In this document: one piece after another, positions 31,236 to 40,587 of the stretch
Numbering within the stretch: position 1 is the stretch's first letter
How the letters are laid out: each line of letters begins with the position of its first letter
Source: Roseateles depolymerans
Lineage (GTDB): Bacteria > Pseudomonadota > Gammaproteobacteria > Burkholderiales > Burkholderiaceae_C
Reading direction: 5' to 3'
Assembly: GCF_003387155.1 (NCBI RefSeq)
Contig: NZ_QUMT01000002.1
Location: forward strand, 501,694-565,693
Length of the DNA stretch: 64,000 bases
Position numbers and translations under genes: made by a program
The notes under the pieces: model-generated
Told to the model about the DNA's origin: nothing
The model's database searches: none
The model's input: only the letters and a program-made list of their open reading frames with translations

Positions 31236-31519
31236 GAAGGAGTCCTTGCTTGAAACCCGGTGGCTGGCCCGAAGCGGGGATCACTGGGATGGGCCGTGAA
31301 GGTCGAAAAGGGCGGGGATCCAGGCACAATGATTCTTACACAAAGCCCCGAACCCGCTTGTCGAGTGGATAGAAGACCCACATATGGGTGTTGGCTGACA
31401 ACTCAAGGCTGCAGGGTGATGTCGTCACCACTTGCTCGGCGCCGCGCGCTCGCCCCAAATTCTCGCCCCACGTTCTCGCCCCCAACGTTCTCCCGCATTC
31501 TCCCAGCAGACCAGATTTC

Positions 31520-34321
31520 GTGAGCCCGACCCACGCTTCCCCCTTCGTCCCGTCACCGGCTTCCCCAACGCCCGCTTCCGAGGGGGGTGTTGCGTCCGCG
31601 CCTCAGGAGGGCCAACTGCCAGGGGACGTCGCAGCAATGGTGCGGCCACCGGACGAGACCTTCGCGCTGGATGCCGCCCATGCCAACGCCGTGTTCTGGG
31701 ACCGTCTGGCGGAGCGGGCCGCTGGCTGGCTGGAGGCCCGGGGGCTGCCTGCGCGGGACGCCGTGCTGCTGCTGCCCTTTGCCCAGCATCTGGCCCCGGC
31801 GCGGCGCGCCTGGATGAAGCTCTGCCGCTGGCAGCCCCGCATCGAGACGACCCACAGCCTGGCGTCCGCGCTGGGGCCGAGCGCGCTGCCGCAGGCGCTG
31901 CAGCTCAGTTTCGATGCCGCGATCGATGCGCTGGCCGCCCGCCAGTTGCTGAGCGGGCAGTCCTGGGCGCAGGCGCTGCGACAGGAAGACCCGCGTGCTT
32001 TTGAGGCGGCTGTGCTGCGGCTGGTGGAAGCGGCCCATGCGTTGGCTCGCGCCGCTCATCTGCTCTCGCCGGCCAGCCGGCAGGCGTTCTGGTCGCAGGC
32101 CCGCGAGACGGTGGCGGCCCAGAGCGGAGCCGGCCAACTGGAGCGGGCGCTGCTGCTGGTGGCCCTTGAATGGGCCGCCTCCGATCCCCGATCCCCGGCG
32201 ACCGATGCGCTCTTCGACCTGCGTCCCAGCGCCTGGCTGCACTTGCAGGCGGGCGGGCCGGACCTGCTGGCCCAGGCGCTGCTGGCGTCCGCCGAGGCTG
32301 CCGGGGTGCCTTGCCTGCGCCTGAGTGCCGACCTGCCGCTCGACGAAGCCTTTTCCCACGGACGGCCGCCGGCCCACCTGGAGCAGGCCCTGTGCGACGA
32401 TTTTGAAGACCTGGCCCAGTGCAGCGCCGCATCGGTGCTGGACCACCTGCGAAGCGGCCGTGCCCCCGTGGCCCTGATTGCGCAGGACCGGGTGCTGCTG
32501 CGCCGCGTGCGGGCCTTGCTCGAGCGGCAAAGCGTGGGCATTTCCGACGAAACCGGCTGGACGCTGGCCACCACCGCCCCCGCCGCCCAGCTCATGGCCT
32601 TGCTGCGGGCGGCCCGGCGCGACGCCACGGTGGACGAGTGGCTGGCCTGGCTCAAGACACCGCTGGCGGCCGGCCTCTGCGAGCGAGCGGGCAGCGGCGC
32701 GCTGTCCGTGCTGGAGGCGCGGTGCCGCCAGCGCGGCTGGTCGTCGACGACCTCCGTCCGCGACGACCGGCTGCCTCCCACGGCGGCGCGCTTGTGGACA
32801 CTGTCCCGGGAGGCGGTCGCCACGCTGCAGGCGGGCGGTGTGCGCAGTCTCGAAGACTGGCTGGACCTGCTCAAGACCCTGCTCAAGCGACTGGGCGCGG
32901 AGGAGCGGCTGGCGGCGCAACCCGCCGGTGGACCGCAGCTGCTGGATGCGCTCTGGCTCAAGCGTTCGCCCTGGCCAGGGTCTGCCCACGAAGCCGTGCT
33001 GAAAGAGACGACGCTCAGCGCGTCGGAGTTCACCGCCTGGGTGTCCGCCACCCTGGAGGCCGCTCAATACGTGCCGCCGCTACAGGGCGAGCTGCAGGTG
33101 ATGATCACGCCGCTGGCCCGCGCCATGCTGCGTCCGTTCGGGGCGGTGGTGCTGCCGGGCGCCGACGCCGCCACCCTGGGTCCGGTGCCGGCCGGCCCCG
33201 TGCTGGTCAGCGACGCACTGGCCCGCCAGATCGGACTGCCGACCCTCGAGGACAAGCGCGACGCCCTGGCCAGCCAGTTCACCCAGTTGCTGCGCGCGCC
33301 GGCGGTCACGCTGCTGCGCTGCGCCCATCGCGGCAGTGAGCCGCTGGCGGCCAGCCCGCTGCTGGACCGTCTGGACCTGGCCCGTCAGGCGGCCGGGCTC
33401 GGGCCGCTGCCGCTGTGGCGCGACCCACGGGTGGAGCAGGCCATTCCGGTGACATTGCAGCGCCGTGCGCGGGCTGTCGCGCCGGGGCGTCTGCCGGCGG
33501 CCTTGAGTGCCAGTGCGGTCGAATCGCTGCGGCAATGTCCCTATCAGTTTTTCTCCCGCATGCTGCTGGGTCTTCGCGAAGTGCAGGAGTTGGACCAGCA
33601 GGCCGACAAGCGCGACTACGGCACCTGGCTGCATGCGGTGCTGCATCAGTTCCACACCGAGCGCCTGGCCAACCCGGACGACGGGCTGAGCGACGAAGCG
33701 CGCCTGCACCACGCGGCGCGGACCCAGATGCAGTTGCTGGCGCTGTCCGAAGCCGAGTTCCTGCCGTTCTCCGCCAGCTTTGCGCGATTTGTCCCCGCCT
33801 ATCTGGCGTGGCTCCAGGACCAGGCTGCACAAGGGCATGCCTTCCTGCAAGGCGAGGTGGATCGAGAGGTCCATCCGTGGCGGGACGGTGATCCGGCCCT
33901 CGCGCCGGTGCGGCTGCGCGGACGCATCGACCGGATCGACGAAGGTCCGCAAGGGCGTCGCCTCATCGACTACAAGACGGGCAGCCTCCAGACGCTGAAG
34001 GACAAGGTGTCGGACCCGCTGGAAGACACGCAGCTGGCCGTTTATGCCACGCTCATGCAGGCTGGCGATGATGCGGCGGGCCAGGCCCCGGCCGCGCTGC
34101 ATGCGGCTTACCTGGCACTGGACGATACCAAGGGCATCGCCGCCGTCGAGCATCCGGACGTGGTCCGGACCGCGGCCGAGCTGGTGCAGGGGCTGGGTGA
34201 CGACCTGCTGGCTATCCATCGCGGCGAGGCACTGCCGGCGCTGGGCGAAGGCGTGGCCTGCGAGTATTGCGACATGCGCGGCCTGTGCCGCCGGGATGAT
34301 TGGGAAGGAGCCGCGCCATGA
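31520..34321 (+). CDS. addB: AddB-like PD-(D/E)XK nuclease, inactivated-helicase subunit
   Basis: The 933-residue protein resembles the AddB/RexB partner of RecBCD-like enzymes that resect double-strand breaks. The C-terminal RecB nuclease domain shows GTWLHAVLHQFH, RGRIDRID and the catalytic IDYKTG. Cysteines in LRQCPYQFF and in CEYCDMRGLC would hold the Fe-S staple typical of AddB. The N-terminal helicase-like half has no Walker A. The start is uncertain: GTG 31520 is used, while an in-frame GTG at 31388 would add 44 low-complexity residues. The stop overlaps the next gene's ATG (ATGA), so the pair is translated together. Confidence 0.8.
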   Translation: MSPTHASPFVPSPASPTPASEGGVASAPQEGQLPGDVAAMVRPPDETFALDAAHANAVFWDRLAERAAGWLEARGLPARDAVLLLPFAQHLAPARRAWMKLCRWQPRIETTHSLASALGPSALPQALQLSFDAAIDALAARQLLSGQSWAQALRQEDPRAFEAAVLRLVEAAHALARAAHLLSPASRQAFWSQARETVAAQSGAGQLERALLLVALEWAASDPRSPATDALFDLRPSAWLHLQAGGPDLLAQALLASAEAAGVPCLRLSADLPLDEAFSHGRPPAHLEQALCDDFEDLAQCSAASVLDHLRSGRAPVALIAQDRVLLRRVRALLERQSVGISDETGWTLATTAPAAQLMALLRAARRDATVDEWLAWLKTPLAAGLCERAGSGALSVLEARCRQRGWSSTTSVRDDRLPPTAARLWTLSREAVATLQAGGVRSLEDWLDLLKTLLKRLGAEERLAAQPAGGPQLLDALWLKRSPWPGSAHEAVLKETTLSASEFTAWVSATLEAAQYVPPLQGELQVMITPLARAMLRPFGAVVLPGADAATLGPVPAGPVLVSDALARQIGLPTLEDKRDALASQFTQLLRAPAVTLLRCAHRGSEPLAASPLLDRLDLARQAAGLGPLPLWRDPRVEQAIPVTLQRRARAVAPGRLPAALSASAVESLRQCPYQFFSRMLLGLREVQELDQQADKRDYGTWLHAVLHQFHTERLANPDDGLSDEARLHHAARTQMQLLALSEAEFLPFSASFARFVPAYLAWLQDQAAQGHAFLQGEVDREVHPWRDGDPALAPVRLRGRIDRIDEGPQGRRLIDYKTGSLQTLKDKVSDPLEDTQLAVYATLMQAGDDAAGQAPAALHAAYLALDDTKGIAAVEHPDVVRTAAELVQGLGDDLLAIHRGEALPALGEGVACEYCDMRGLCRRDDWEGAAP

Positions 34322-37300
34322 CGGTGGTGGAGGATGCGGCCACCGTCGCCGCTTACACGCTCAATGGCGCGCCGGTCGCCCGCGAACGTTTTTATGCACT
34401 GGCCTGCGACCCCGCACGGAGCGTCGTGGTGGAGGCCTGCGCCGGCGCGGGCAAGACCTGGATGCTGGTGTCCCGCATCCTGCGGGCGTTGCTCGACGGC
34501 ACGCAGCCGCAGGACATCGTGGCCATCACCTTCACCCGCAAGGCGGCGGGTGAGATGCGTGAGCGACTGAATGAGTGGCTGCACGAGTTCGCCCATTGCG
34601 ACACTGCGGGGCGGGTGCTCGCGCTGCGGCAGCGGGGTCTGTCCGAGGCGGAAGCCCACACGCTGGCGCCGGCGCTGGCGGGCCTGCAGCAGCGCCTGCT
34701 GCAGGGCGCCCGTGCGGTGGAGATCCGCACCTTCCACGCATGGTTCTCCCAACTGCTGCGGGCCGCGCCGCTGGAGCTCCTGCAGGCCCAGGGCTTGTCT
34801 CCCGAACTGCAGTTGCTGGAGGATGAAAGCGACCTCATGCCGGAGCTGTGGCGGCGCTTTCACACCGCCGTCCTGTCGGACGCCGCATTGCTGGCCGACT
34901 ATGAATCCCTCTGCCTCACGCAGGGGCGCAAACGTCTGACGGACTGGCTGATGTCGGCCTTTTCGAAGCGGGTGGAACTGCGGCTGGCGCATCAGTCCGG
35001 ACGTCTGCTGGCGAGCATGCCGGATGCGGCCGACGTGGCGCCAGAGTTCGCGGCCTATGACGATCCCCTGCAGGCCTTCGGCCCCTTGCGCGTGGAGCTC
35101 CAGGCCCAGGCGGTGGTGCTGGGCGGCATGAAGGGGGTCAAGGCGAAGCAGGCCGCAACCGCCGTGGAGCAGGCGCTGATGATGGACGATGCGCAGGCGC
35201 TGGCTGGCGTGCGCGCGGCCCTGTTCACCCAGAAAGGCCAGCCGCTCAAGGCCCTGGGTGATGACCCTGCGCTGATGCAATTGCTCGATCGGTTGAACCG
35301 CCTTCAACTGGCCTTGGATCAACGACAGGCACGCGTCTGGCACGTCCAGATGTGCGGCCTGGCCCAGGTGCTGCTGGACGAGTTCGAGCAGCTCAAGCGC
35401 GAGCGCGGCCTCGTCGACATGAACGACCTCGAACGCGGCGCGCTGGCGTTGCTTGGGGATGCAGGACTGGCCGGATGGGTGCAGGAGCGGCTGGATGCGC
35501 AGGTGCGCCATCTGCTGATCGATGAATTCCAGGACACCAGCCCGCTGCAGTGGCATGCGCTGTATGCCTGGCTCTCCGGCTATGTCGGGGCCGGTGGCGG
35601 TGCCAGCGGACAGCGGCCGCCGTCGGTCTTCATCGTCGGCGACCCGAAGCAGAGCATCTACCGCTTCCGCCGTGCAGAGCCGCGGGTCTTTGCCGCCGCG
35701 CGAGACTTTGTGCGAGAGGGGCTGGGCGGCGTCCTGCTGGCTTGCGACCACACGCGGCGCAACTCGCCCCAGGTGCTGGACGTGGTGAATGCCGTGTTTG
35801 AATCCGCGACGCTGGCGCAGCAGTACAGCGGCTTTCGTCCGCACACCACCGAGTCCGGAGACGGGCATCCGCTGGATGGGGTGTTCCACCTCATGGATGA
35901 CGGGGTGGAGGAGGGCGACGCGGGTGACGACACCGGCGCGGTGGCTGCTGGTGCTGGTGCGACCGATCGCGATCCTGATGCAGGCCTGGAAAGTGGCGGT
36001 CCTCGGACGGGAAGCAGCGAAGGCGCCGCTGCCAGGGACCCGGACACATGGCGGCCCAGCCTGACGGAACCCCGGCGTGAGGCCGAATTGCATCGGCGAG
36101 AGGCGGAAGCCTGTCGCATTGCGGATGCCATCGACGCTCTGCTGAAGACCGGCGAGTGCGAGCCGGGCGACATCTTCGTGCTGGCGCGCAAGCGCGACGG
36201 CCTGCGGGTGCTGGCGCAGGTGCTGAAGTCGAGGGGGATTGCGCATGCTGCGCCGGAGGACATGGACCTCAAGGATGCGCCGGATGTGCAGGACTTGCTC
36301 GCCCTGCTGGATGTGCTGGCATCGCCCGGCCATCACCTCTCTTTGGCGCATGCGCTGCGCAGTCCGCTCTTTGGCGCGTCGGAGTCGGACCTGCTGCAAT
36401 TGGCGGCGATGGCCCGGGAGGCGACTCCGGGGCCGGAGGCGGCGATGCGTCCGATGGTCGAGGCAGCGGCAGGTGCGGCTGCGGATTCAGAGGCAGATGC
36501 AGACGCAGCGGCGCACTCAGGCGCGGACGCTGACGCGAGTCCGCCGCAGTGGCATGACGCTGTACCCATCGAGGAAGAGACTGCCGAAGGTGTCGGGTCA
36601 GCCGCCGAGGTCGACGGTCCGGAAAGGGCCCCTGAACCCCGCGGCTGGTGGGCCGCGTTGATGGAGGCGGATCCGTCCCTCCTGAGTGAGGCCCTGCAGC
36701 GGGCACAACGGCTGCTGCCCCGCTGGGCGATCTGCGCGGTCGAGCGCAGTCCCCACGACCTGCTGGACGCGATCGTCCACGAGGGCGACCTGATGGCGCG
36801 GATCGCCGCCGTGGTCCCGCCCAGCGAGCGGCGTGCCCGTCTGCATGCGGTGGAGGCCCTGCTGGCCCTGGCGCTGGATCTGGATGGAGGGCGCTACGCC
36901 GGGCTGTATGGATTTGTCCGGTCGCTGAAACAGCGCACGTTGAAGCTGGCCGCTCCGGCAGAGCCCGAAGCGGTGCAGCTGTTGACCGTGCACGGCGCCA
37001 AGGGGCTGGAAGCCAAGGTAGTCATCCTGATGGATACCGAAGCCGGTCCCGCACGGGCGGAGTCGATGGGCCTGGCGGTGGCATGGCCGGTGCAGGAGGC
37101 GGTGCCGCAGACGGTGGCGTTCCTGGTCTCCGAGAGTCGTCCGCCCGCTTCATTGCAGCCCCTGCTGGACGATGAGAAGGAGCAGCGTCAGCGCGAAGAG
37201 CTCAATGCGCTGTATGTGGCCCTGACGCGGGCACGGCACCGGCTGGTGATCAGCCGCACGCCCGCGAAACGGGCCAGCAGCACCGCAAGCTGGTGGGCGA

Positions 37301-38097
37301 GGCTGATGCCGCTGTCCAAGGCGTGGGCAGTGAGTGAGGGCCGGGCGGCCGGCAGCACGTCGGAAGCGTCAGCGGAAGGTTCCGGGCTGACCTCGCCGGT
37401 CATTGCGATGCTGAAGCAGTTGCCAAGCGCCCCAGCCAGGACGGCCTCTGTGGCCTCACCGGCGGGGGGGAGGGCGGCGAGTGGCGTCAGCGGTCCGGAG
37501 GCTGGTGGTGCTGGTGTCGGTGCTGGTGCTGACAGCGCCAACGGCGACGGCGGCCATGCGGGCGGCGCACTGGGTCAAGGGCCGGAAGTGGTCGACGACA
37601 GCGCCGCCTTGGGCGAAGCCTTGCACCGGGTGCTGGAATGGCACAGCGGCCCCCAGGGGCGTCAGCACACGCTGGAGCGGCTGATGGCGGCCGCCGCGCA
37701 GATGTATGGCCTGGATGCCCGGCGCGACGAACGCCTGCAGCGCAGTGTGAAGGCCATTCTCGGTAGCGCGGCCTGCGCGCCGTTCTTCGACCCTGCAAGT
37801 CTGCGCTGGCAGGGCAACGAAGTGCCGCTGAGCTGGCGGGAGCTGGACATGCGGCTGGATCGCCTGGTGTGCCTGCGCGGGGATGGCGCTGTGCCCGATA
37901 CCTGGTGGGTGCTGGACTACAAGTTGCACCCGGCGCCGCAGAACAACCAGGAGTACGTGAGCCAGCTGTGGCGCTACCGGGAAGCGGTCCGTGCGCTGCA
38001 GCCGGGCGAGCCGGTCAGGTGCGCATTCATCACCGGCCAGGGACGGCTGATTGACTGCACAGAACAAGTTGCTGACAGATTCGACTTTGAGAGCTGA
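34318..38097 (+). CDS. addA: AddA-like UvrD/RecB helicase-nuclease
   Basis: This 1259-residue superfamily 1A helicase has a C-terminal nuclease and is the partner of the preceding AddB-like protein in double-strand break repair. Motif I is ACAGAGKT, Ia ITFTRKAAGEMRERL, II LIDEFQDTSPLQW, III GDPKQSIYRFRRAEP, V TVHGAKGLEAKVVIL and VI LYVALTRARHRLVI. The nuclease core is WVLDYKLHP. GGAAGGAG precedes the ATG. Three Ala/Gly/Asp-rich inserts with no family counterpart, encoded at about 35915-36060, 36430-36640 and 37330-37600, enlarge the protein. Confidence 0.85.
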   Translation: MTVVEDAATVAAYTLNGAPVARERFYALACDPARSVVVEACAGAGKTWMLVSRILRALLDGTQPQDIVAITFTRKAAGEMRERLNEWLHEFAHCDTAGRVLALRQRGLSEAEAHTLAPALAGLQQRLLQGARAVEIRTFHAWFSQLLRAAPLELLQAQGLSPELQLLEDESDLMPELWRRFHTAVLSDAALLADYESLCLTQGRKRLTDWLMSAFSKRVELRLAHQSGRLLASMPDAADVAPEFAAYDDPLQAFGPLRVELQAQAVVLGGMKGVKAKQAATAVEQALMMDDAQALAGVRAALFTQKGQPLKALGDDPALMQLLDRLNRLQLALDQRQARVWHVQMCGLAQVLLDEFEQLKRERGLVDMNDLERGALALLGDAGLAGWVQERLDAQVRHLLIDEFQDTSPLQWHALYAWLSGYVGAGGGASGQRPPSVFIVGDPKQSIYRFRRAEPRVFAAARDFVREGLGGVLLACDHTRRNSPQVLDVVNAVFESATLAQQYSGFRPHTTESGDGHPLDGVFHLMDDGVEEGDAGDDTGAVAAGAGATDRDPDAGLESGGPRTGSSEGAAARDPDTWRPSLTEPRREAELHRREAEACRIADAIDALLKTGECEPGDIFVLARKRDGLRVLAQVLKSRGIAHAAPEDMDLKDAPDVQDLLALLDVLASPGHHLSLAHALRSPLFGASESDLLQLAAMAREATPGPEAAMRPMVEAAAGAAADSEADADAAAHSGADADASPPQWHDAVPIEEETAEGVGSAAEVDGPERAPEPRGWWAALMEADPSLLSEALQRAQRLLPRWAICAVERSPHDLLDAIVHEGDLMARIAAVVPPSERRARLHAVEALLALALDLDGGRYAGLYGFVRSLKQRTLKLAAPAEPEAVQLLTVHGAKGLEAKVVILMDTEAGPARAESMGLAVAWPVQEAVPQTVAFLVSESRPPASLQPLLDDEKEQRQREELNALYVALTRARHRLVISRTPAKRASSTASWWARLMPLSKAWAVSEGRAAGSTSEASAEGSGLTSPVIAMLKQLPSAPARTASVASPAGGRAASGVSGPEAGGAGVGAGADSANGDGGHAGGALGQGPEVVDDSAALGEALHRVLEWHSGPQGRQHTLERLMAAAAQMYGLDARRDERLQRSVKAILGSAACAPFFDPASLRWQGNEVPLSWRELDMRLDRLVCLRGDGAVPDTWWVLDYKLHPAPQNNQEYVSQLWRYREAVRALQPGEPVRCAFITGQGRLIDCTEQVADRFDFES

Positions 38098-38106
38098 AAA
38101 TGTGGC

Positions 38107-38112
38107 TACAAT
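38107..38112 (+). promoter_or_regulatory. -10 box of tRNA-Pro
   Basis: TACAAT, 12 nt before the mature tRNA 5' end, lies just after the addA stop. The -35 is weak. Confidence 0.55.
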
Positions 38113-38124
38113 CTCGAGCTTCGT

Positions 38125-38201
38125 CGGGGCGTAGCGCAGTCTGGTAGCGCATCTGCTTTGGGAGCAGAGGGTCGCGAGTTCGAATCCCGCCGCCCCGACC
38201 A
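38125..38201 (+). tRNA. tRNA-Pro (anticodon TGG)
   Basis: A complete cloverleaf: acceptor CGGGGCG paired with CGCCCCG, D-arm, anticodon loop TTTGGGA (anticodon TGG at 38159-38161), T-arm GGTTCGAATCC-type loop (GAGTTCGAATCCC), and an encoded CCA. TGG reads CCA and, by wobble, other proline codons. Confidence 0.97.
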
Positions 38202-38222
38202 ACTTATTTCTGATAAGTCATT

Positions 38223-38260
38223 GAGCCGCAAAGGAAATTCCCTTTGCGGCTCATTTTTTT
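38223..38260 (+). terminator. Intrinsic terminator after tRNA-Pro
   Basis: GAGCCGCAAAGG, AT-rich loop, CCTTTGCGGCTC and seven T. Confidence 0.9.
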
Positions 38261-38392
38261 GTCTGTGCTGGGGGATGCTGGGCTGCTGCGAATCAGACCT
38301 ATCAGACTGAATAGTCTGGTGGCGCATCTGCCTCTTCAGCCACTGACCGCGGTCCGTCCGCATGCGGACGTCCGGCAGGGCTGGCGCTTGAG

Positions 38393-38578
38393 TTACTTCT
38401 TCAGAAACTTGCGCACGATGGCAATGGCCACCAGGCCAAGCACGATGTAGCCGGTGACCTTACCGGCAGCGTGCCCCTTTGCATAAGCCTCGCTGGTTGT
38501 ATCGACCGCAAAGACTACGGATGGCAACGCTGCGAGCAGCGAGACTGCGATGCTCTGAACGGATAAACCTTGCTTCAT
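38393..38578 (-). CDS. Small exported or membrane protein, 61 residues
   Basis: I do not recognise this family. The peptide has an N-terminal signal-like segment (MKQGLSVQSIAVSLLAALPSVVFA, broken here at AVD), a short polar stretch (TSEAYAKGHAAGK), a hydrophobic helix (VTGYIVLGLVAIAIV) and a basic tail RKFLKK. It could be an inner-membrane micropeptide. GGGA lies about 10 nt before the ATG at 38578. A GATAAT box at 38678-38683 and a 16-bp hairpin (38626-38664) precede it. Its size, composition and ribosome binding site support coding, but no homology is claimed. Confidence 0.55.
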   Translation of the reverse strand: MKQGLSVQSIAVSLLAALPSVVFAVDTTSEAYAKGHAAGKVTGYIVLGLVAIAIVRKFLKK

Positions 38579-38625
38579 GGATCGTCCCTGATGCGCCTTA
38601 TGGAAGGCGTTTAATGGAATGGTCT

Positions 38626-38664
38626 CGGGGTGCTGGCGCACGGCTTTCGTGTGCCAGCACCCCG
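38626..38664 (-). promoter_or_regulatory. Strong hairpin in the leader of the small exported protein
   Basis: Twelve perfect base pairs (CGGGGTGCTGGC with GCCAGCACCCCG), extendable to 16 with one wobble, and a 7-nt loop. There is no T-run on either strand, so it is not a clear terminator. It begins a few nt after the start predicted from the GATAAT at 38678-38683. Confidence 0.6.
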
Positions 38665-38733
38665 ATATGGCAAGGTCATTATCCGGGCGGCCCCGTGCGA
38701 CGCCTCAATGGGATCCGGCCGCAATGCGTGAAC

Positions 38734-40296
38734 TTATGCCATGGCGGCTGTCTGCAGTTTGAATATGGCAACGTTCCCGACCAACTGCTCCGCCTGCATC
38801 TTCAGGCTTTCGGCCGCTGCGGCGCTTTCCTCCACCAGCGCGGCATTCTGCTGCGTGACCTTGTCCATCTGGCTCACCGCCTCGCCCACCTGGAAGATGC
38901 CTGAGCTTTGCTCCTGGCTGGCGGTGCTGATTTCCGCCACGATGTCATTCACCCGGCGAATCGATTCGACGATCTGACCCATCGTCGTGCCCGCATGGTC
39001 CACCAGAGCCGTGCCCTGTTCCACCTGGGACACGCTGTGGTGGATCAAGCTCTTGATTTCCTTGGCCGCCTCTGCGCTGCGCTGGGCCAGGGTGCGCACC
39101 TCACCTGCCACGACCGCAAAGCCGCGTCCCTGTTCGCCGGCACGCGCAGCCTCGACCGCTGCATTCAGGGCCAGGATGTTGGTCTGGAATGCAATGCCGT
39201 CAATGACGCCAATGATGTCGCCAATCTTGCGGCTGCTGTCACTGATGCCTTGCATCGTGGCCACCACCTTGCTGACCACTTCGCCGCCTTCGGTGGCCAC
39301 GCGGGTGGCCGTCTGGGCCAGTTGATTGGCTTGCTGCGCATGCTCGGCGTTGTTGCGCACGGTGGTGTTGAGCTGTTCCATGGTGGCCGCAGTCTGCTGC
39401 AGGGCGCTGGCCTGCTGTTCGGTGCGCTGGCTCAGGTCCTGATTGCCTTGGGCGATCTGGGCACTGGCCGTGGCAACGCTTTCCGAGTTGGCACGAACGC
39501 CAGAAACGACATTCGCCAGGCTCGATTGCATGCGGGCCACATTGGCCAGCACGCTGGAAGTGTCCTCGGCTGGCGCCTGCAATGGGCAGCTGAGATCACC
39601 CCCGGCCACGCGAGCCACGGCTTCGCTCAAGGCATCGGGCTCCGCGCCCAGCGCCTTGCGCAGATTGCGGGACAGCGACCAGCCCACCGCGCCACCGACA
39701 AGCGCCATCACGACTGCCAGGGAAAACATGATCACCGCGGAGGAGCGTGCAGTCTGCCTGGCGTCAGTCGCCAGTTGGTCGGCAATCTCCTGTTGCATGG
39801 CTTTGGACTGGTCGACGGCTTCGAACAGGGAAGTCTGAATCATGCGCACCTTCCCCACCAGGAATTCGCCAGCCGCTGCCTTGTCGCCGTTGGCGGCCAT
39901 CTGGATGGCTTCATCAAGAGACCGGTTGTAGATCGGGCGCTGCTCCATGATGGTCTTCAGAAGCTCCTTGCCTTTGGGCAGCAAGACGGTCTTTTCGAGC
40001 TTGTTCAGCAGTTCCTGGTTCTTGGCCCTGAGCTCGGCGATTTTTTTCTTCTCTGCCTCGACAAACGCAGGGTCGGTATTGATGACGCAGTTGCGCACGA
40101 ACCGGGCGATGGACTGCATGTTGTCTTTCAGCTCGCTGAACTGGGACACCTTCACCATGCGATTGGTGGCCAGTTGCTCGATGTCATTGCTGAGGCTGTT
40201 GAGCTTCACCACCGCGAAGGTGACGCTGGCAATGCCCAGGATGATGGTCAAGCCAAAGCCCAAGGCCAAGCGCTTGCCGACGGTCAATGTCTTCAT
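38734..40296 (-). CDS. Methyl-accepting chemotaxis protein
   Basis: This 520-residue transmembrane chemoreceptor has TM1 at about residues 8-30, a periplasmic four-helix bundle of the 4HB_MCP_1 type (about 31-190), TM2 at about 190-212, a HAMP domain, and a cytoplasmic signalling coiled coil. The hairpin tip [32 protein letters not shown]-type core (written here in part) contacts CheA/CheW. There is no CheR-docking pentapeptide at the C-terminus (ends KLQTAAMA). The ligand is unknown. It is divergent from a second receptor gene across an AT-rich 291-bp region. Confidence 0.93.
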   Translation of the reverse strand: MKTLTVGKRLALGFGLTIILGIASVTFAVVKLNSLSNDIEQLATNRMVKVSQFSELKDNMQSIARFVRNCVINTDPAFVEAEKKKIAELRAKNQELLNKLEKTVLLPKGKELLKTIMEQRPIYNRSLDEAIQMAANGDKAAAGEFLVGKVRMIQTSLFEAVDQSKAMQQEIADQLATDARQTARSSAVIMFSLAVVMALVGGAVGWSLSRNLRKALGAEPDALSEAVARVAGGDLSCPLQAPAEDTSSVLANVARMQSSLANVVSGVRANSESVATASAQIAQGNQDLSQRTEQQASALQQTAATMEQLNTTVRNNAEHAQQANQLAQTATRVATEGGEVVSKVVATMQGISDSSRKIGDIIGVIDGIAFQTNILALNAAVEAARAGEQGRGFAVVAGEVRTLAQRSAEAAKEIKSLIHHSVSQVEQGTALVDHAGTTMGQIVESIRRVNDIVAEISTASQEQSSGIFQVGEAVSQMDKVTQQNAALVEESAAAAESLKMQAEQLVGNVAIFKLQTAAMA

Positions 40297-40392
40297 AAGG
40301 AGTTCCTAGGATGGGGCTAGTCAGACCGGTGTGCGCTGACCGAGAGATGCAGCACAACGGGCGTGACTGTATGAAACTATCATTTATGACAA

Positions 40393-40409
40393 ATGTGAAA
40401 AAGTCACAT
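40393..40409 (+). promoter_or_regulatory. Palindrome between the divergent chemoreceptor genes
   Basis: ATGTGA-AAAAG-TCACAT. It resembles a CRP-type half-site pair but with a 5-bp instead of 6-bp centre, so the binding protein is uncertain. Confidence 0.4.
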
Positions 40410-40512
40410 GTATCACTTTTGAAGAGCTTTGAATCGGAAAGTCGCCTGGAAGAACCCGCGCTAGCACCGCAATTCAGTTCGCCTTTTGATGCAAATTTAT
40501 CAATTAATCGCT

Positions 40513-40520
40513 GCCGATAA
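40513..40520 (+). promoter_or_regulatory. Sigma-28 type -10 of the plus-strand chemoreceptor
   Basis: GCCGATAA is an exact match to the FliA -10 consensus, about 68 nt before the ATG. The expected TAAA -35 at the proper distance is poor (CAAATTTA lies 2 bp too far), so the assignment rests on the -10 and on the gene type. Confidence 0.5.
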
Positions 40521-40538
40521 ATTTCCATCGACATCAAA

Positions 40539-40573
40539 TGATACAAAATGACATCAACTAATCATTTGTATCA
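40539..40573 (+). repeat. Inverted repeat just before the chemoreceptor ribosome binding site
   Basis: TGATACAAAATG (40539-40550) faces CATTTGTATCA (40563-40573). The right arm ends 3 bp before the AGGAGG (40577-40582). It could be an operator or an mRNA hairpin affecting translation. Confidence 0.6.
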
Positions 40574-40587
40574 AATAGGAGGCTGTC

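Noticed and set aside
36430-37600. Frameshift or insertion in the AddA-like gene
   Set aside because: The low-complexity segments keep the reading frame and all motifs downstream are intact, so they are inserts and not damage.
40393-40409. CRP/Vfr binding site between the chemoreceptor genes
   Set aside because: The half-sites fit (TGTGA, TCACA) but the centre is 5 bp instead of 6, so I list it only as a palindrome.
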